The translations under genes were made by a program, and so were the position numbers. The notes under the pieces were generated by a model, which was not told the DNA's origin, searched no databases, and saw only the letters and a list, made by a program, of their open reading frames with translations. Shown piece by piece: positions 38,027-52,200 of a DNA stretch of 64,000 bases. Within the stretch, counting starts at the first letter, position 1; every line of letters begins with the position of its first letter. Source of the DNA: Orthonyx spaldingii (lineage: Eukaryota > Chordata > Aves > Passeriformes > Orthonychidae); contig VZTJ01002642.1 in NCBI GenBank assembly GCA_013397795.1, positions 372,001 to 436,000 of the forward strand, read 5' to 3'.

Positions 38027-41000
38027 AGCTAGTATATTCACAATTACAGACTACAAAATTGAGTTACCCCTATTAAAAATATCTCAATTTAAAGAAAAAT
38101 TACTAATTTGACATACTTCTATAATATGAAAATAAATAATAAAATTAAATAATGAATTTTTTTCTTGTAATAGAATGTATTATAATATGTCATTGAAGAG
38201 GGAAAAACAAATGGAATACATTTTATTCAGTGTATATATTTATTTATACCTAAGCTTTAAGTTTGTATGTTTTGTAAGACTTATTAGGCATTGCTCATCA
38301 CTTTGAATAGCTAGATTAGAAATCCTGAAAAAAAAAATTACCACAGAAAAAGTTAAGACAAAAACTTGCCATTTACCTATTTTATTGAATTAAATTTTGT
38401 CCAGCAACACCCCTAACTGACTGGAATGTACGAGCTTTTCCAGGATTCATACAGCCCTTGGCAATTAGGGGTTTTCCAATGAATTCACAGACATGTTATG
38501 TTAGCCAAAATGTCCCAGGCATGCTTAACAGTCAGTTTGGATGCAGTCACCCTGCTTTGGTGTGTACGAGACTTCACATAACTCCCATGAGAGATTGTTG
38601 TTTCAGGTGGCCTCTGCTCCCCAAGAACTCTTCAAGACACGTCTAATTTACAAGTAGAAACAGAGCTGTACATTAAGCTAAAGAAAAAGAGAATCAGATT
38701 TTTATTTTTTCCGTGCATCTTAAAAAGCAAATGCTTTAAAGGGATCAAATCCTGGAGACCTCGAAATGATCCATTGCAAGTGGAGTATTTGTCCTCTGAA
38801 CCGTTATTACGCTATATGGCACACAGAGTGTTTAAACGCTGTTCTTGTTATTCCACTGAAATCTGGCCTGGAATATTAAGTTCTTCACTCCTAATATCTC
38901 TTTTACAGATATATAGTCCTTTATATTTATAAAGGAGTTAATTATCATTTCTTCATCGAAATTAATCCTATAAATTGAAAACTTTGATTTGAAATATGAT
39001 CAATTTCATTAGTAAGGCACAATGGGAGATGTTTAACATTTACATTTTAGATTTTTACTTTCTATTTAGTATATTTAATTTACAATATAGGGCTGCCTTG
39101 TGATCACTACTTTAGTGAATTTTAATTAGACTTTGACAGAGTGCTACTTACAAATATAGCCTGATGAATTTGATCCAACTTTCTGCCCAAGACCACATGT
39201 GAACACATTTTGGATTTTAATATTTGCTTAAATCATGTAGACAAAAAAATTTCAGCCAGTGAGTTCCTGATGAATTGTTCTCTTTCCTATTCACTCTTGA
39301 TTATTGCTGTCTGTGCTATGAGATTGGATATCCAAATTAAAATATTTTTGAAGCAGAGCTATTATTTTAAGAGAAAGGTTAAAAAAATAATTGACATCGA
39401 TCATTCATTCACATGAAAATATTACTTTCCCAACGTAAAAGTGATTTTTAGTAATTGACTCTTATATTTTACAGAAACATTTACACAAAAGAATCTGAAA
39501 TATTATTATATGTAATAATACTGGTCATTTGAGCAACTATTGTAAATGCTTGTCTACTCTTTTGGAATATGATTATCAGGTTTCTATGATTCTGTAAGTA
39601 CTTCTTAAATGTTTAGAATGTTGAAAATTCACTCTTTACCTTTAGAAGTAGTGTATAACATCCCTTTAGTGTTGTCAGTTTCTATAGACCCTGAGACTGG
39701 AAAAAATTTGATATGATTGCATGATATCTAAAACTGCTACATCTGGCTGACTTGTTATTTGTTTACTATGTGACTGTTTGGTTTTGGTTTTGTTTTCTTG
39801 CAGAAATTATTCTTGTCCTTGATTCATAAGCAATTTACAGAATGGACTCTGCCCCAGCTCATTTGTCCACAAAGTACTGTAGCCTCTATAATTTAAAGTC
39901 ATCATCTTTTTCCTCACACTTAATGAACTTCCTAAACAGTGTTAGTGCAAACAGAATTTTAGATTCCTAAATTCATTGTTCGCGACTCAATGTGAGAGCA
40001 AAAATTGCAAGTGCCCTAATTTTAGCTACCTTCATAGTCAATTTTCTTAGTCCTGTGTCTTCTATTTCCTCTATGTCAAGCAAAACTCAAGATAAATGGA
40101 ACATAGAAGTTTAAGAAAGGAGTAATTAACATAAAATTTAGAAGTATTTCTGTAAAGAACATGTTAAAAGTGAAATTTTTAAGAATCACATTACTTTTTT
40201 TGACAAGCTTCTAAAATTGTTGGAAACAGATCTCTGCTCCAGAAAAATCACAACACTAGAAGTCCTTTAATTTCTGAATTTCTGTCTGAAAAAGCGCTTT
40301 TCTAACTTTGATTACCATGGCAACTCGTATTAGATACTTTATTATCTAAGTTACAGCCAGGGAACAGATTACCCTATTTTGTATAATCATGTCTCGAGTA
40401 TGTAAGGTTGAATAATCAATGCAATGCAATTTTTAATGAATTTAATTAAAAGCTTTCACAGCATATTTTTTGCCTGAAAAGTATAAATGGACTTTCCAGT
40501 AATATTAAGGGCAACAAAAAGTCATCACATTATTTTTCTAGTATTACAAAGCTAATGATTTTGTAATGGTCCTAAATGAATGGAATAAACCCTAAAATAT
40601 TATAACCCTCCCCCTTTGACAAGATACTGTAACTCTTTTTTGCCAAAGAACACAGCATTCACGAAAACAATAAAATTAGTTTTCACTAAGCAGGAGTTAA
40701 GTTAGGCAACAAATGCAGGTTTCACCTGGTTTGACTATTATCATTTTGATCTTGTGAGGTCTCTGAATTTCTTCCTCCAAATTACTTAATCACCAAGAAT
40801 CTTGCACCTTACAGCTTTTCAGTTTTCACAGTGAAACAAAAGGAATTAACAGAAAAAATAGAATAAGAATATATGAAAGAAATACTGTATTTACATGTCA
40901 TTTGATGGGAATGAGTATCCATTAGAATCCCATTTGTCCTTGAATCTTGACTGCTGGATGTCCTAAAGATCAGGGAAAGAACTTGAGTGATGTGTTTCTG

Positions 41001-44000
41001 AAAGTACATTATTCTCAGAGGAGAAAGAAATAATTATACAGTACTTAGGCTGTTACTCATTTTGATCCTACCACTGCCACACATGTTTAAAAACTACTCA
41101 AGTAAGCACCTTTGGTAGTATTTAGATTTAAATTTTTATTTAGCAAATACGTAACAAAGAACATTTGTATTTTATTTTAAAGACAGATCTATTAAAGGGC
41201 TCATTTTAATTGCTTCAAAAAATAGTATATTGATATGGTTTTAGAAACAATCCTCTTTCCATAGTTTATTTTGAAGTTTAAACTAGAAATAGTTTTATGT
41301 ACTATAAAAATAAAATGAATATGTGTATCAACTGAATTCATGAACCAAAATTCCTGTTTCAAGTTGAAACTACGCTCAAAAAGACAGTTAAAAATACAGA
41401 AAATAAACTACTAAAAAGAATAATTTTTATTCAGATGTTATTTACATGTAAGTAGCTGATGTCTATGAAAAGCATGGAAAAGCCTTCTAAATGTCATTCA
41501 TATTATCTGCCCAGGCTATATAGGGAATTGAGGGAAAACAGTGAGGGTCCAGGTAATGAAAGATGATTTTAAAATAATTTGCCTATACTAAATCTCTAGC
41601 CTCTCTCCCACACTAAGTAACTCTCCTTACATGTTTTTTCCAAATATTTATAGTGAAATTTGCTATTTTAATGTATATATAGGGGGGGAAAAAGCACATA
41701 TGGATATACATGGTAGAAATAGTAAGAGGCAGCACTAAAGTACATTACCTGTATTTGATGAAGCATAGAGACCAAGGCTAGCAAGATTAATCTCTCCAGG
41801 AACAAATAAGCCTGAACTGCTCCAAATCCCAGTTTATTAGTCTAGGGAATACAAAGTGTCCCTCTTTCAGTGGGTATCAATGACAAGCCTAAAAATTCAG
41901 AGCAAGATGAATTTGTATGTTCTACTACAAGCAGCTGGGGAGAAAAATACAGAGTGCCAATACACCATGGGCACTTGAAAGAGATCAATTTCTTTCCCTT
42001 AAAAAGACAGATACACAGTGTAGAGCAGCCAGAAGTTAGGAAGCGCTGTGTGAAGGCACTTTCATTCTTCTCCACTCCATTCATTTTAAAACATTACTTT
42101 TAATTAAGTCAGTTCATAATAATGTCTAAAGTGTGAACATCTAATCTGATTGCATCATGACACCTACAAACTTTGCTGTAATTATAGCTAGAGATAATAG
42201 ATTACTTTTCCTCTGGAGCAGGAAACTCTGATCACCTCAGTTGCCCCATATATTAGGCCATATACTGTCCCTACAGTCCCAATGCAACACTTTTTGATAA
42301 ATTAGTTTATGATCAAACCAACTGCTGTAAAACCATGGTACACAGAACAGTGGAATAAATACTTCCAGAGAAAAGTTAAAACAGAGAGTACTGAGTTGAC
42401 TCCAGAGCCAAGCGTGTAGTGGAAGGTAGCAACAGACACTTTACCTAACTGGGCAGCCATGTGCATTTAAAAACATAAAATGGAACCTAAGGTAACAATT
42501 TTGTTAACTGATGGATAGTTTTATTTGTCTCTTTCCATTCATTTTGTGCTTTTTGTTTTCAGAGCTTTCCTGATAAATGTAGATGGTTTCAATTTTGACC
42601 AGTTATCATGCTTTAAAATTACTTAAACCCAGATCTGGATCTTACAACATGGAATTTCTCATCCTCTTAGATCACGCTGTTATAACCATTTTTACCAAAG
42701 AGTGTTTGAAAATAAGTCCCTTAAAAACATGTGGTTCACTTAATCAAAAAAAGAGAAAAAACACAGGGTTTTTCTCAGTGTTTTATAAGTCTGAATTATT
42801 AATAGGTCTGAGTTCTCTTGGAAAAGTAAATAATAACATGCCTTAAGTCAACTAATGTGGATTGAATAATAAGGAAGTATCTTGTAGAAGGTAGGATTAC
42901 AATATTGCAAGAATTTCATTTGACTGTAATTTTACATTTCTTTCAAAAAATATTACAGGAAAAATGGGTCTTGACATGAGGTAATATATTACTATTTTCT
43001 GAATATTTAAATAAATTAATTAAAATAGAAATTATTGATTAGAAAACTTCCCAGTGTCAACTTGAACACAAAGTTGTGGCAGCTTTTCATGTTACAGTAT
43101 TATGTACTTTATTTTTTTAATAATGGAATGAGGAAAAGCTCCCAGAAACACAGATGCATCTGAGTAGAAGTATATATCTAGGCTGATGGAAGTCAGAATC
43201 TCAGGAAAGAGTTCATGGTTCAAAGCACCCCCAAATCAGAGCATGGCATCTAACAATCTTGATACTGAAATAGAAAGAACAAGCAAGTGCAAGTACACGA
43301 ATCATAATAACTTGTTCATCAGGTTCTTAGAGTAATTTTAGTTACAGATTATAGAAGTATTTCTCATGCAATATCACAAAAAAAAACCCAAAATACCCAA
43401 ACATAAATCCTGCAATGTATTTTTATGTCCTGAAAGATTTTAAAATGAATCTTTGACATAAGAACTTCTCTCTTTTTTTCTTTCTTTTTTCTGATTTTTA
43501 TAGAGTACATGATGAGTATATAAACAAACACATGAAATGAGGAACTAAATATTTGTGAGAAACAGCAGGATACAAAAAATGTGATAGATCTCAGCAACAA
43601 AAGCTTGGAGTCAGAATACTTTCAATTGTTAAAAAGAACATAATGACAGTCTTTTTGTTTTCGTTTTCTGTGCAAATATTAATCAATTAAAACTCTGATT
43701 GTATACTTGCAGTTTATTCATTGGCTTAAGATAATAAGATGGCTACCCTCCAGGCATTCACTAATGGTGCTATTCTTGATAAATTTCTCTTTTCTTGGGA
43801 TATTCTGAGGATATAAAGTACTGTGAGACTTGATTTATGTCTGACATGAAGCCAAAGTCTAGAATACTTCTCCAGCAGACAAAAAAGATATTTTACTTAC
43901 TTCATTAGTCTGCACAAAGGAATGCTGAAGAGAGAATTTATATTAGTCGTTGGGGCTCAGAGATCCTAATTACATTTACTATTGAGATTCAATGAAGGGA

Positions 44001-47000
44001 AGAAACCATCAGTCTAGTGAAATTGTTTATTGTTCGTGTTTTTCTTCTAATAATAAGATGCCAGATGGAAACCTCTGTCTATATTAGCCACCTAATTTTA
44101 ATAGTGTTACATTGCTTCTATTAACTCACAGACTCATTTGCAGGAAATAAGTTGCTCCCTCCCCCAAATATTTAACAGCTTCTTCTTAACTTGGAAATTC
44201 TAAAACATTAAAAAGTCTCTTTGAAACTCTTTTTTCTTAGTCATAGTGCTGCATTAGAGCAAACATCTCCTCTCCCCAGCCATCTCAGATGCTTTAGATT
44301 AACTAGCCCTTGAAAGCACATCTTACAATGAAAGATATTCTACCAATGTATTGGAACAGAGGAAACCATGAACAATTTTAGGGTGCTCCTTGACTGTCAA
44401 AAGGCTCCCTGAGTGTAAAAAGGCAATGAAAAGACTGAGAAGTCAACTAAAGGAAATATACATATTTTTCTTCTATTTTTTACATGTCCAATCTACACGT
44501 CCTAAACAAAATGTTGGCCTTGGAGAGAATTAACTTTTACTTGTAGATATTAGGAAACCTAGGAAAAAATAACAAAAAACTCTTTGTGAAAGAGTCCCAT
44601 TGAGATTGGAATAGACTGTGTGAAAGAGGAGCCCACCATACCCTCCATCCTAAAAGTGGAAAACCTACAGGTGAAAGAACAATGCATACAATGAAATTTA
44701 GCTATGTCTGCATATCCACACTGAGGAGATGCTCAGAGGGCAAGTAAAGCAGAAGCACTGCAGCAATCTGTCTCATCCTGTTGCCCAAAATGGGCTACCT
44801 GATTGAATTTGGATAGGGCAGAAGGCACTTTCAAACCAATTCCACAGAGTTGTCTTTGAACCCTTTTTGTGTCACAGCTGAGGCAAAGCCATCAGATCTC
44901 TCTGTTCTTGCAACTCTCAGGAATACTACAATCCACATTTATAAAGGTTTCTGTACTGCCATGTCATTCACCATCTTTCAACTCGTACATGTAGAAGTTT
45001 GTTAGGCACTTTTTTTGTTGCTATTTTCAGGGGAAGAGCAGTATCCTCCTCCCTTCACAGGATTTCATATTTCACAGTATACAGCAATCCTTTATAGTAT
45101 AGATAGACAGACTTCCACCTTATCTTCATCTATGTTCTTTATATAAAATGTACAGTATAAAACATTGCTGTATCACGTTGTGAAATAGCTGTAAGCATCC
45201 ATTCAAGTACAAAATTTATGCTTGGATATTATGAGAAACTTAGTTGAAAGGAATAGCAATGAGGCAATATTTGTTATCACATTGTCATAAATGCTAACAA
45301 AACAAGCAAACACTTTTTAATTGTTTTGTGATTATAGATTCACTTGCCATATCAGGATTACATTGTAGGTAGGGATCTGAGATTATTTACTGGGGCTTTT
45401 TTTTTTAAAATGATAAAAACAGAAGTTAAAAAAAAATTAATTTAAAAAATCCTGTAGTTGATAGAGTGAAAGTTCCTAGCAGAACATATTCTTTTGTCAT
45501 ATTCTTAAGTCAAATATGACTTATACATACTTAAAAGTTAATCATGCAGGCGTATTATTAACCAATTAAAGTTGTATTATGCTTCTCATCTAATATAATT
45601 CTGTCTGGTGAGCACTATATTCTGGTGATTACGGTATGTAACTGATGGTTGGAACGTGTAATACCAATAAAAGTCAAAAGTTTCAGAGTCATTTCAGATA
45701 TATTGGATGAAACTAAAATCTAAAAGTGTGCTATAAACCCCGTTCATTAAATATGCATTAATATTTTCATTAAAAGCATTTAACTTAGGCAATACACTTA
45801 TGGAAAGTGTATAATATTTGACAGAATTTAAAGCTGCAAGGTATTCATAAAGACATCTATATTTGAAAAGAAATTATGTAGCTGTCTGGCTACACAAAAA
45901 AGACAAAGATAGTTTTGGACGCATACATTTTTCTGCTTGTAAAAAGATGGATTTACAGAAATGCTGAAGCTGACCTAACTGGCTTCAGAGTCTCTGGTGA
46001 TTTCAATGGCTCTTGTCAAACAACAGGCCATTCACATAGATTGAAAAAAACAGCTGAGGGACAGGATCAGGTAATCAAGCGGCTCTGTATGGCATAGCTT
46101 TCAGAGCCAACCACTCATGTGAATGAGAGAAGAACACTTCAACATTTACCTTGAAATTTCTCATCTTTAATGATAGATCTAACTTCTACCATTAAATTAT
46201 TCTGACCCAAATTTATGGGGCTCTCGATGACCTTTACTATGAAAGGTGATAGTATGTCTCCGTTTCAAACTCTTGTTGAAGATGTAGATCTACAGATAGA
46301 TGCTCCCAACGCTTTAGATCCCTCTTGTTGAGGACTCCAAAGCAAATGGAGTCTTGTCTCTTGTCCACAGACACAACACCTTTAACAGCATCCTGAATTA
46401 CTTCTTGCATTCATGAAAATGGTCACTTTTTTTTCTCCATTTTAAAGCCTAAACAATACGTGGAATAGCACTGTATTTTTTCTAAATATCCAGAGGGATG
46501 ATATGCTCTGAACCAAAGTCCAGGTGTAACAGCTCAGAAGAAAAGGATGATACATTCAAAGCAAAAGAACACCATTGTCCCCTCTTTCCCATTTTTTTTT
46601 TTTCAGGCCTAAAACTCTCTTTCTAGCAAATAAACACCACTTGGCTTTTCAGGAGGAACCTGTCTCAGACACAACAAAAGAACAGTTCAATTCTGTGCAT
46701 GAAATAAGGTCTTTTGAATGCTGCTCTTGAAATGTAGATTAGAACAGACCTTTCTCAATAAGAAAAAGGGTGCAGCAGATTGACTCAAAGGTCCTTTATT
46801 CTTATGATTATTAGTATTTATTAATTTAATATTCTGATATACAGCACTGTTGCAATTGAAATTTATGGTTAATCTTATATTAAAGACATAAAATAAGCCC
46901 TGAGCTAATAGCAGAGTCACTTGGTGTGATTAAGCACCGCATCATTAGATTAGAAATCTTAGAGGGCAATGTTATGAAGGAGGAAAAATGCATAGCAAAT

Positions 47001-48417
47001 ATTGTTAATGTAGTCTTGAAAATAGTATTTTAAATAAAAATCAAAGAAACTTTGAGACACGCATACCAAATGACTTGTCTTGCAAATGAATGACTAAAAA
47101 TATGAAATGCAGTGAAGTTTGCTATCCAATAAGAACAAAACCACCTTTTGTGACATAATTCCTTTTCTTACAGTTAAAAAGCAATAAAGTTGGAGTGACT
47201 TAAATGAACACTCTCTCAAAGGTTAAATAAATTGTAATGCCATGGAACTACTGGTGTTTAGAACATTTAAAGGTCAGTTCCATGGAGTTTTTTTCATAAA
47301 ATTTGAGTTTTTATTATTATTTACAAAAAATTTTATTTCCCTCAGCTGAGAAAATTTGGAAAGGTCCATCATAATGTGGTAGCACTGCTGGAAGGGTTTT
47401 GCTAGATAGAACAATGAGGCTGGCACAGAGACATTGTCTCTTCCCCCTCAATCTATAGCATCAGCACATGAGACATACTGCATATGAACATGGAGACAGC
47501 ATACCATCACAGCAAGAACTAAAGTCTCGATCTCTGTGAAGGTGTGCCAGAAAACATTATGCCAGAGCTAACATACGTCTACCTCAGGTATTTTCTACCT
47601 ACATTATAAAGGAATAATCTCAATTAAATGCCTTGAGGTCAGAAAAATATAATATTTTGAGTACTTGTACCCCCTTTTATCCACAAAGTGTCCATACACA
47701 AAAAGATTTTAGATTATGGGAATTACAATGAAACGTTTTTGACTGATGGTGTGAATCTACAAAGGCTAATCTATAAATTTGTGAGAAATTCCTGCTATGG
47801 CTATGATGCTCCTATAGAAAGGGATTTCAGAGGCAAGTGAACCAGCATCTTCAGTTACAAAGTCGATGCTTTGGGCATCTACATTTTTGAAAATCAATGC
47901 CTTAATTTCCAATGAATTACTTAAAATCTTACTCTTCCTTAAAAGAAGATAAAAGAGTGGGGAAAACACACCAGTAAGAACACTTGTGTCTGACCAAAAA
48001 TAACAGTTTTCATCTCATTTGAAATCACTCACCTAGGAGTGAAGTGAAAAGTCACAATTTTATAAAAGAAATCTTACAAATAAACTATCAACCTTATATG
48101 TACTATTCAAATTAGTAGTATCAACACAGAAGTGGTGCTCTGTTCAAAGCTATAGATTAATTAACTGGTCATTAACCAGACTCTGCTGGTCGATTAACTC
48201 ACTGGTTGATTTCTGTCTTGCTTTCTCGAAATCAAAAGAAAATTATAGTCATTTTGGGGCAGGGGGGATAAACTTCCCCAGCTCCTGGATTCCCATCTGT
48301 CCTTTGCCTAACCACTTTGTAGGCTCAGTCCTCTAATACTTCCTTGAGTAATTTTGCTTCCCCTGTAATTTTACTGAGCTGAAGCATTTGCAGGATTTGA
48401 CACTTCGTGAGTCAAAT
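38025..48417. other. Long AT-rich non-coding stretch
   Basis: About 10 kb without a supported gene. Segments at 38410-38900 and 43620-43830 are more complex than average and are possible conserved non-coding DNA. Open stretches of up to 87 codons (42583-42846) and an antisense 67-codon stretch at 47766-47969 lack splice sites or start context. Confidence 0.5.
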
Positions 48418-48475
48418 AATCACAGAATATTCTGAATTGGAAGGGACCCACAAGCATCATCCAGTCCGACTCTTC
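48418..48475 (-). mobile_element. CR1 LINE, very short 3' end fragment
   Basis: On the plus strand this reads ATCACAGAATATTCTGAATT, GGAAGGGACCCACAAGCATC, then ATCCAGTCCGACTC, which is the reverse complement of the 3' end of a CR1 subfamily. About 58 bases remain before the similarity stops. The GC-rich island begins roughly 45 bases further on. Confidence 0.85.
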
Positions 48476-48519
48476 AGAATGGCTGTGAGGAGCCAATTTA
48501 GTTTTGGTTTGTCTCAACA

Positions 48520-49215
48520 CTGATTGTCAGAGGCATGTGGAGGAGGGGTACACATGTGTCATGTGAAGGAGGCAAGTAGAAGATAGAAGAAAGTCCTGTC
48601 TCTGGGAAAGGCTTTGGCTGGCAACACCTCACATGGGACAGGCAGTCAGCAGAGGACACTGTAGTCCCCAGAGAGGTTCTACAACCAGATGGCGAAAGAT
48701 CTCTACCAATGGATGGCTGAAAAAGGTTGGACTGGGCCCATGGTCTCCTGTCAGCAGGTAGACCTTGGGAAGAGCGAGGGTATAAAAAGTAACTGCGTGA
48801 CGAGCTTCGGGGCTCGCTGGCTCACTCACTAGCTTGCTTGCTTTGTCTTTGTTCTGGTCCCAGCCTGCCTTGTGACTCTCCTGCCCTCACTGGCTCTCGC
48901 TCGCCCTCACACCTGTCCTGCCTCCCTATTTCCCTGACCGCTGCCCTGTCACTTCGCCCCTACATCCCAGCCTGAGCCACCTGCATCCAACCCTGCCGCC
49001 CCGATCCAGCCCATTGCCACAATCCCCGCCGCGACTCTGTCCAGGTCCCTGCACCTCGTGCCCGATCCCCACTCCCCGTGTGTCCAGCTGCCCGTCGCTG
49101 TGGCAGCTGTGCCAGTGCCTCTCCAAGAGCCTCACAGGCTAGCAGTGCTCAGCGAGTAGCACAGCCCGCTGCCGCATGGATGTTGATGGCAGTCCCCAGT
49201 TCTGCTGGTGGTAAG
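48520..49215 (+). promoter_or_regulatory. TATA-bearing GC/CpG-rich island: solo LTR or promoter
   Basis: This is the strongest compositional outlier in the window. From about 48776 to 49180 it is rich in C and G, with some twenty CpG dinucleotides, and strongly C-biased on the plus strand. A TATAAAA box at 48781-48787 would place transcription starting near 48811. Downstream are tandem CTCGCTGG, CTCACTCA and CTTGCTTG-like pyrimidine-rich words, an ATG at 49176 in a GCCGCATGG context, and a splice donor, CTGGTG followed by GTAAGG, at 49210/49211. The order of a moderately AT-rich upstream part, a TATA box, then a GC- and C-rich transcribed part fits the U3-R-U5 layout of an avian endogenous retrovirus LTR. 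I find no primer-binding site or retroviral body, so a solo copy is the likeliest reading. A host TATA promoter with a non-coding first exon is the alternative. Boundaries are approximate. Confidence 0.45.
48781..48787 (+). promoter_or_regulatory. TATA box
   Basis: TATAAAA sits directly upstream of the CpG-rich segment, at the right distance for a start near 48811. It is the only TATA box in the window that is coupled to a GC-rich transcribed segment and a downstream donor site, so it is more credible than the many chance TATA strings elsewhere. Confidence 0.5.
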
Positions 49216-49233
49216 GCCTGCTTTTCCTGTGTC

Positions 49234-49261
49234 TCCCCTCTGAATGATCCCCTCTGAATGA
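49234..49261. repeat. Exact 14-bp tandem duplication
   Basis: TCCCCTCTGAATGA occurs twice head to tail (49234-49247 and 49248-49261) just beyond the putative splice donor of the GC-rich island. Confidence 0.95.
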
Positions 49262-52200
49262 ACAGTTAGTAGCTATTCAATGTTTTAAAATCTCATTATT
49301 GAACTAAAATGGCCTGACGCACAAATAAAAGGCCGAGGTTCTCCAGACAGAGATCTGGAAAAAAGAGATTATCTTTCCTGGTACAGTAGGCTACATCCAG
49401 AACACTCCTGATGCACAAATTGGAAAAAGTTCCTCACAAAATAGGACTCCAGCTGCTTTGTTTTGCAATGAATCCCACAGTGCAGGGGGATTTGTACAGG
49501 ATCTTAATAGTTAGACAACAAGATATTTCAATGGTTAAAAGTCCGGGAAGATCTAATGCCTCTCTCAGTCTTTCCTCTCAGCACTGAGCCATGAGCTCCA
49601 CTTACCAGGTTCATGGCATTTTACAGAGAAGGAAAGAAGGTCTCCGTAGAAGTATAGAAGCATTCTTCACCCTCTTACTGAAGTTGTGCCAAAATGGAAC
49701 AAAGAACGAAAAATTGATTGCGCTGGAAACAGAGGGAGTAGAACCATGGGTATGACTCTGCAGGAGGATGATTAGAGCCCTAACGGGGAGCCGGAGAGTT
49801 CTGAGTTATGGTTCTTTCCTCCAAGATTATTTATTCACTTGTTTTATCCAGCATATGAAATGAGAAAATAGGTTGAGGAGCAAACATGGAAATTGACTGT
49901 GTTTATATCATCTGGCAATTTTAGTTTAACTGGAAGTTATTGTACTTCATTTTTATTATCTGATTCTTTTATAATATAGAGATGATTTTAAGACATTTCA
50001 GAATAACTGCTTTGTTGTAACATTATTTTTAACATACAATAACTACTATCTATATCATTAGCAAACTCATGCTTTTTTATGGACTTGTGTTGGTGTTAAT
50101 AAAGGCTTTTATACCACAGGTAACAAAACAGAGAAAGGAGAACACCTTTCTGTAAAGAAAAATATTGACTTCTCATTTCAGGTCTTTTAATATAGACATG
50201 TTTTATCTGCATGAAAATGGGTGAGATCTCAGGTGTTAGACTTCTCAGCCAGGCATTGATAATGACTCAAGTCTTTCACCTGTTCTCTTCCCTTGGATCA
50301 CTTGTCCAGGAGATGGGTGCTATGTGTTTCCACACACTGTTAATTAGTATAAGAATGTTTTTCTTTCCATGATCGTAAACCGCCTTTGCAATTAGATTTT
50401 TGACACCTAATGGCCTTCCACAGATCAGAATGTACATTGTTTCTTTCTTAGATAATTTGTGATTTTCACCTTTTAGCTAGTGAAATATTAAATCATTAAA
50501 ACACAGAAATCCTTAAAATCCTTTTCTTGAGACAGCCTATGGTCTTAAACATGATGTTTAACTATTTATTACAATATCCTTGAAAATTAAATATTCTATT
50601 TTATATACTTTTTTGGCAGCAGCCACTCAAAGTTCATAAGTTCTTCCTTTGAATTTTTTAACAGGATCAACTCTCCTCAAAATTTATCTCAGGAAAATTA
50701 ACAAAGAAACATTTCTCACACTATGATGATGTTTCACAGGGTAGGTGTAAGTTAATGAAATCTATACAAGGATGTGAATAGCTAGAGGTTCTGCCTGTTT
50801 GTATGCTGAGAAAATAACTTATTCATACTAGCTCTGACTTGGAGCTATGTCATCAAAAGCTCATTAATAAAAATAAATTATATGAAGACACCTAAGAAAA
50901 CAATAATGGAATATTATTGGCCATGTGATAAATGCTAAATAAGTGTCTTCAGCAGGAGGAAGGGTATGGATTTCTATTTGGTTTTTTATTTAGTTTCATT
51001 TAGTTTATAAAACATCAGGATTGGACTCTTCTGACAATAGCAGGGTGTGAATAACCCTACAGTAAAAGGAACAAAGGCCAGACAAGAACTGGGGAATTCA
51101 GCAATGTGTTATTAGGAGCACCAATTCATGGGTGAGCACGGCTTCTTTTAGTATTTACAGCAGGTTTAAATCTAGACTTGTCTGTTCGGAATTATACCTG
51201 GATGACACAAATAAATGTAACCTGTACCTGCCTATCAGCACTAGCTTATGTAACCACAATGGACATGTTCTCATTCTTTTCAAAAGAAATCCTTGTTGGT
51301 CCGTGACTTCTTTGTAGGTACATTTTACCAGTAGAGTATCTGAGATTTATTTTACTTCTTCAATAGTGATTAGTTTTAGAATAAGTGTAAATGAAATCCG
51401 GAAACATATTGTTTGAGATCATTTCAGTCATCTTGAGCTTTCTCGTATCACAGGTGTTGAAGAGTGCACTTCCTTACAGAGTGTTGCATAAAGAATCCTC
51501 TGCCAAGCCTTGAACCTTCATGAGTAAGAAGCCAGGTAATTCTTATTTATTTGGTGATTTCTCTATGATTCCAACAGCACTGTTTGTTCTTATTAACCCA
51601 CGATAATGGAAAGCTGAGCTCCTACCTGATCATCTTATACAGACTCTTCCTCCTTCCGGTTGTGAAGGATCCTCAAATGTGGCAGAAGAAAACAAAACGA
51701 AACAAAGCCCAAACCTTCTCTTTTCTTCTTTCCTGCACCTTCTGTTAGTCACTTGAAAGACATTTTCTTATACGTCTCTCCCAAGGCTGTCCCATTCCTT
51801 TTCTTCTTACAAAAGAAAAAAAGAGGTTTTTGTATGTGCTAAGGTAGATACAGACTGATATTTTTTGTCCACAGTATAGGATTTTATACTGTTAGAGGTC
51901 ATGAATTACATATTGAGTTTATACTCACTCAATAAAGGTGATTTTCTCACTGTTCCTTTACATCTCTAAAAAGCACCTTTGATCATAAAATTCTCTTTGA
52001 TCAACTAGAGCAAAATCTTCAGAGCTGTGCTAAATTGTTCACGTTGTGTAAAATCCTTACTTTACAGAGAGAGTCTCTTTTCTGCTCCTTAATAATATTA
52101 TTACCAGTGAACTCTCTTGTTGATTTATTATTTATTAGCAGAACAGTCACCTTAATCATTATTATTTCCTCTGCTATAGAATGTAGTTCTCTCTTCCATC

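Noticed and set aside
37894..38076. 60-codon ORF with poly-lysine
   Set aside because: Produced by the A59 tract.
48926..49135. 69-codon Gly/Arg-rich minus-strand ORF
   Set aside because: A by-product of the GC-rich, C-biased island; no start context or family resemblance.
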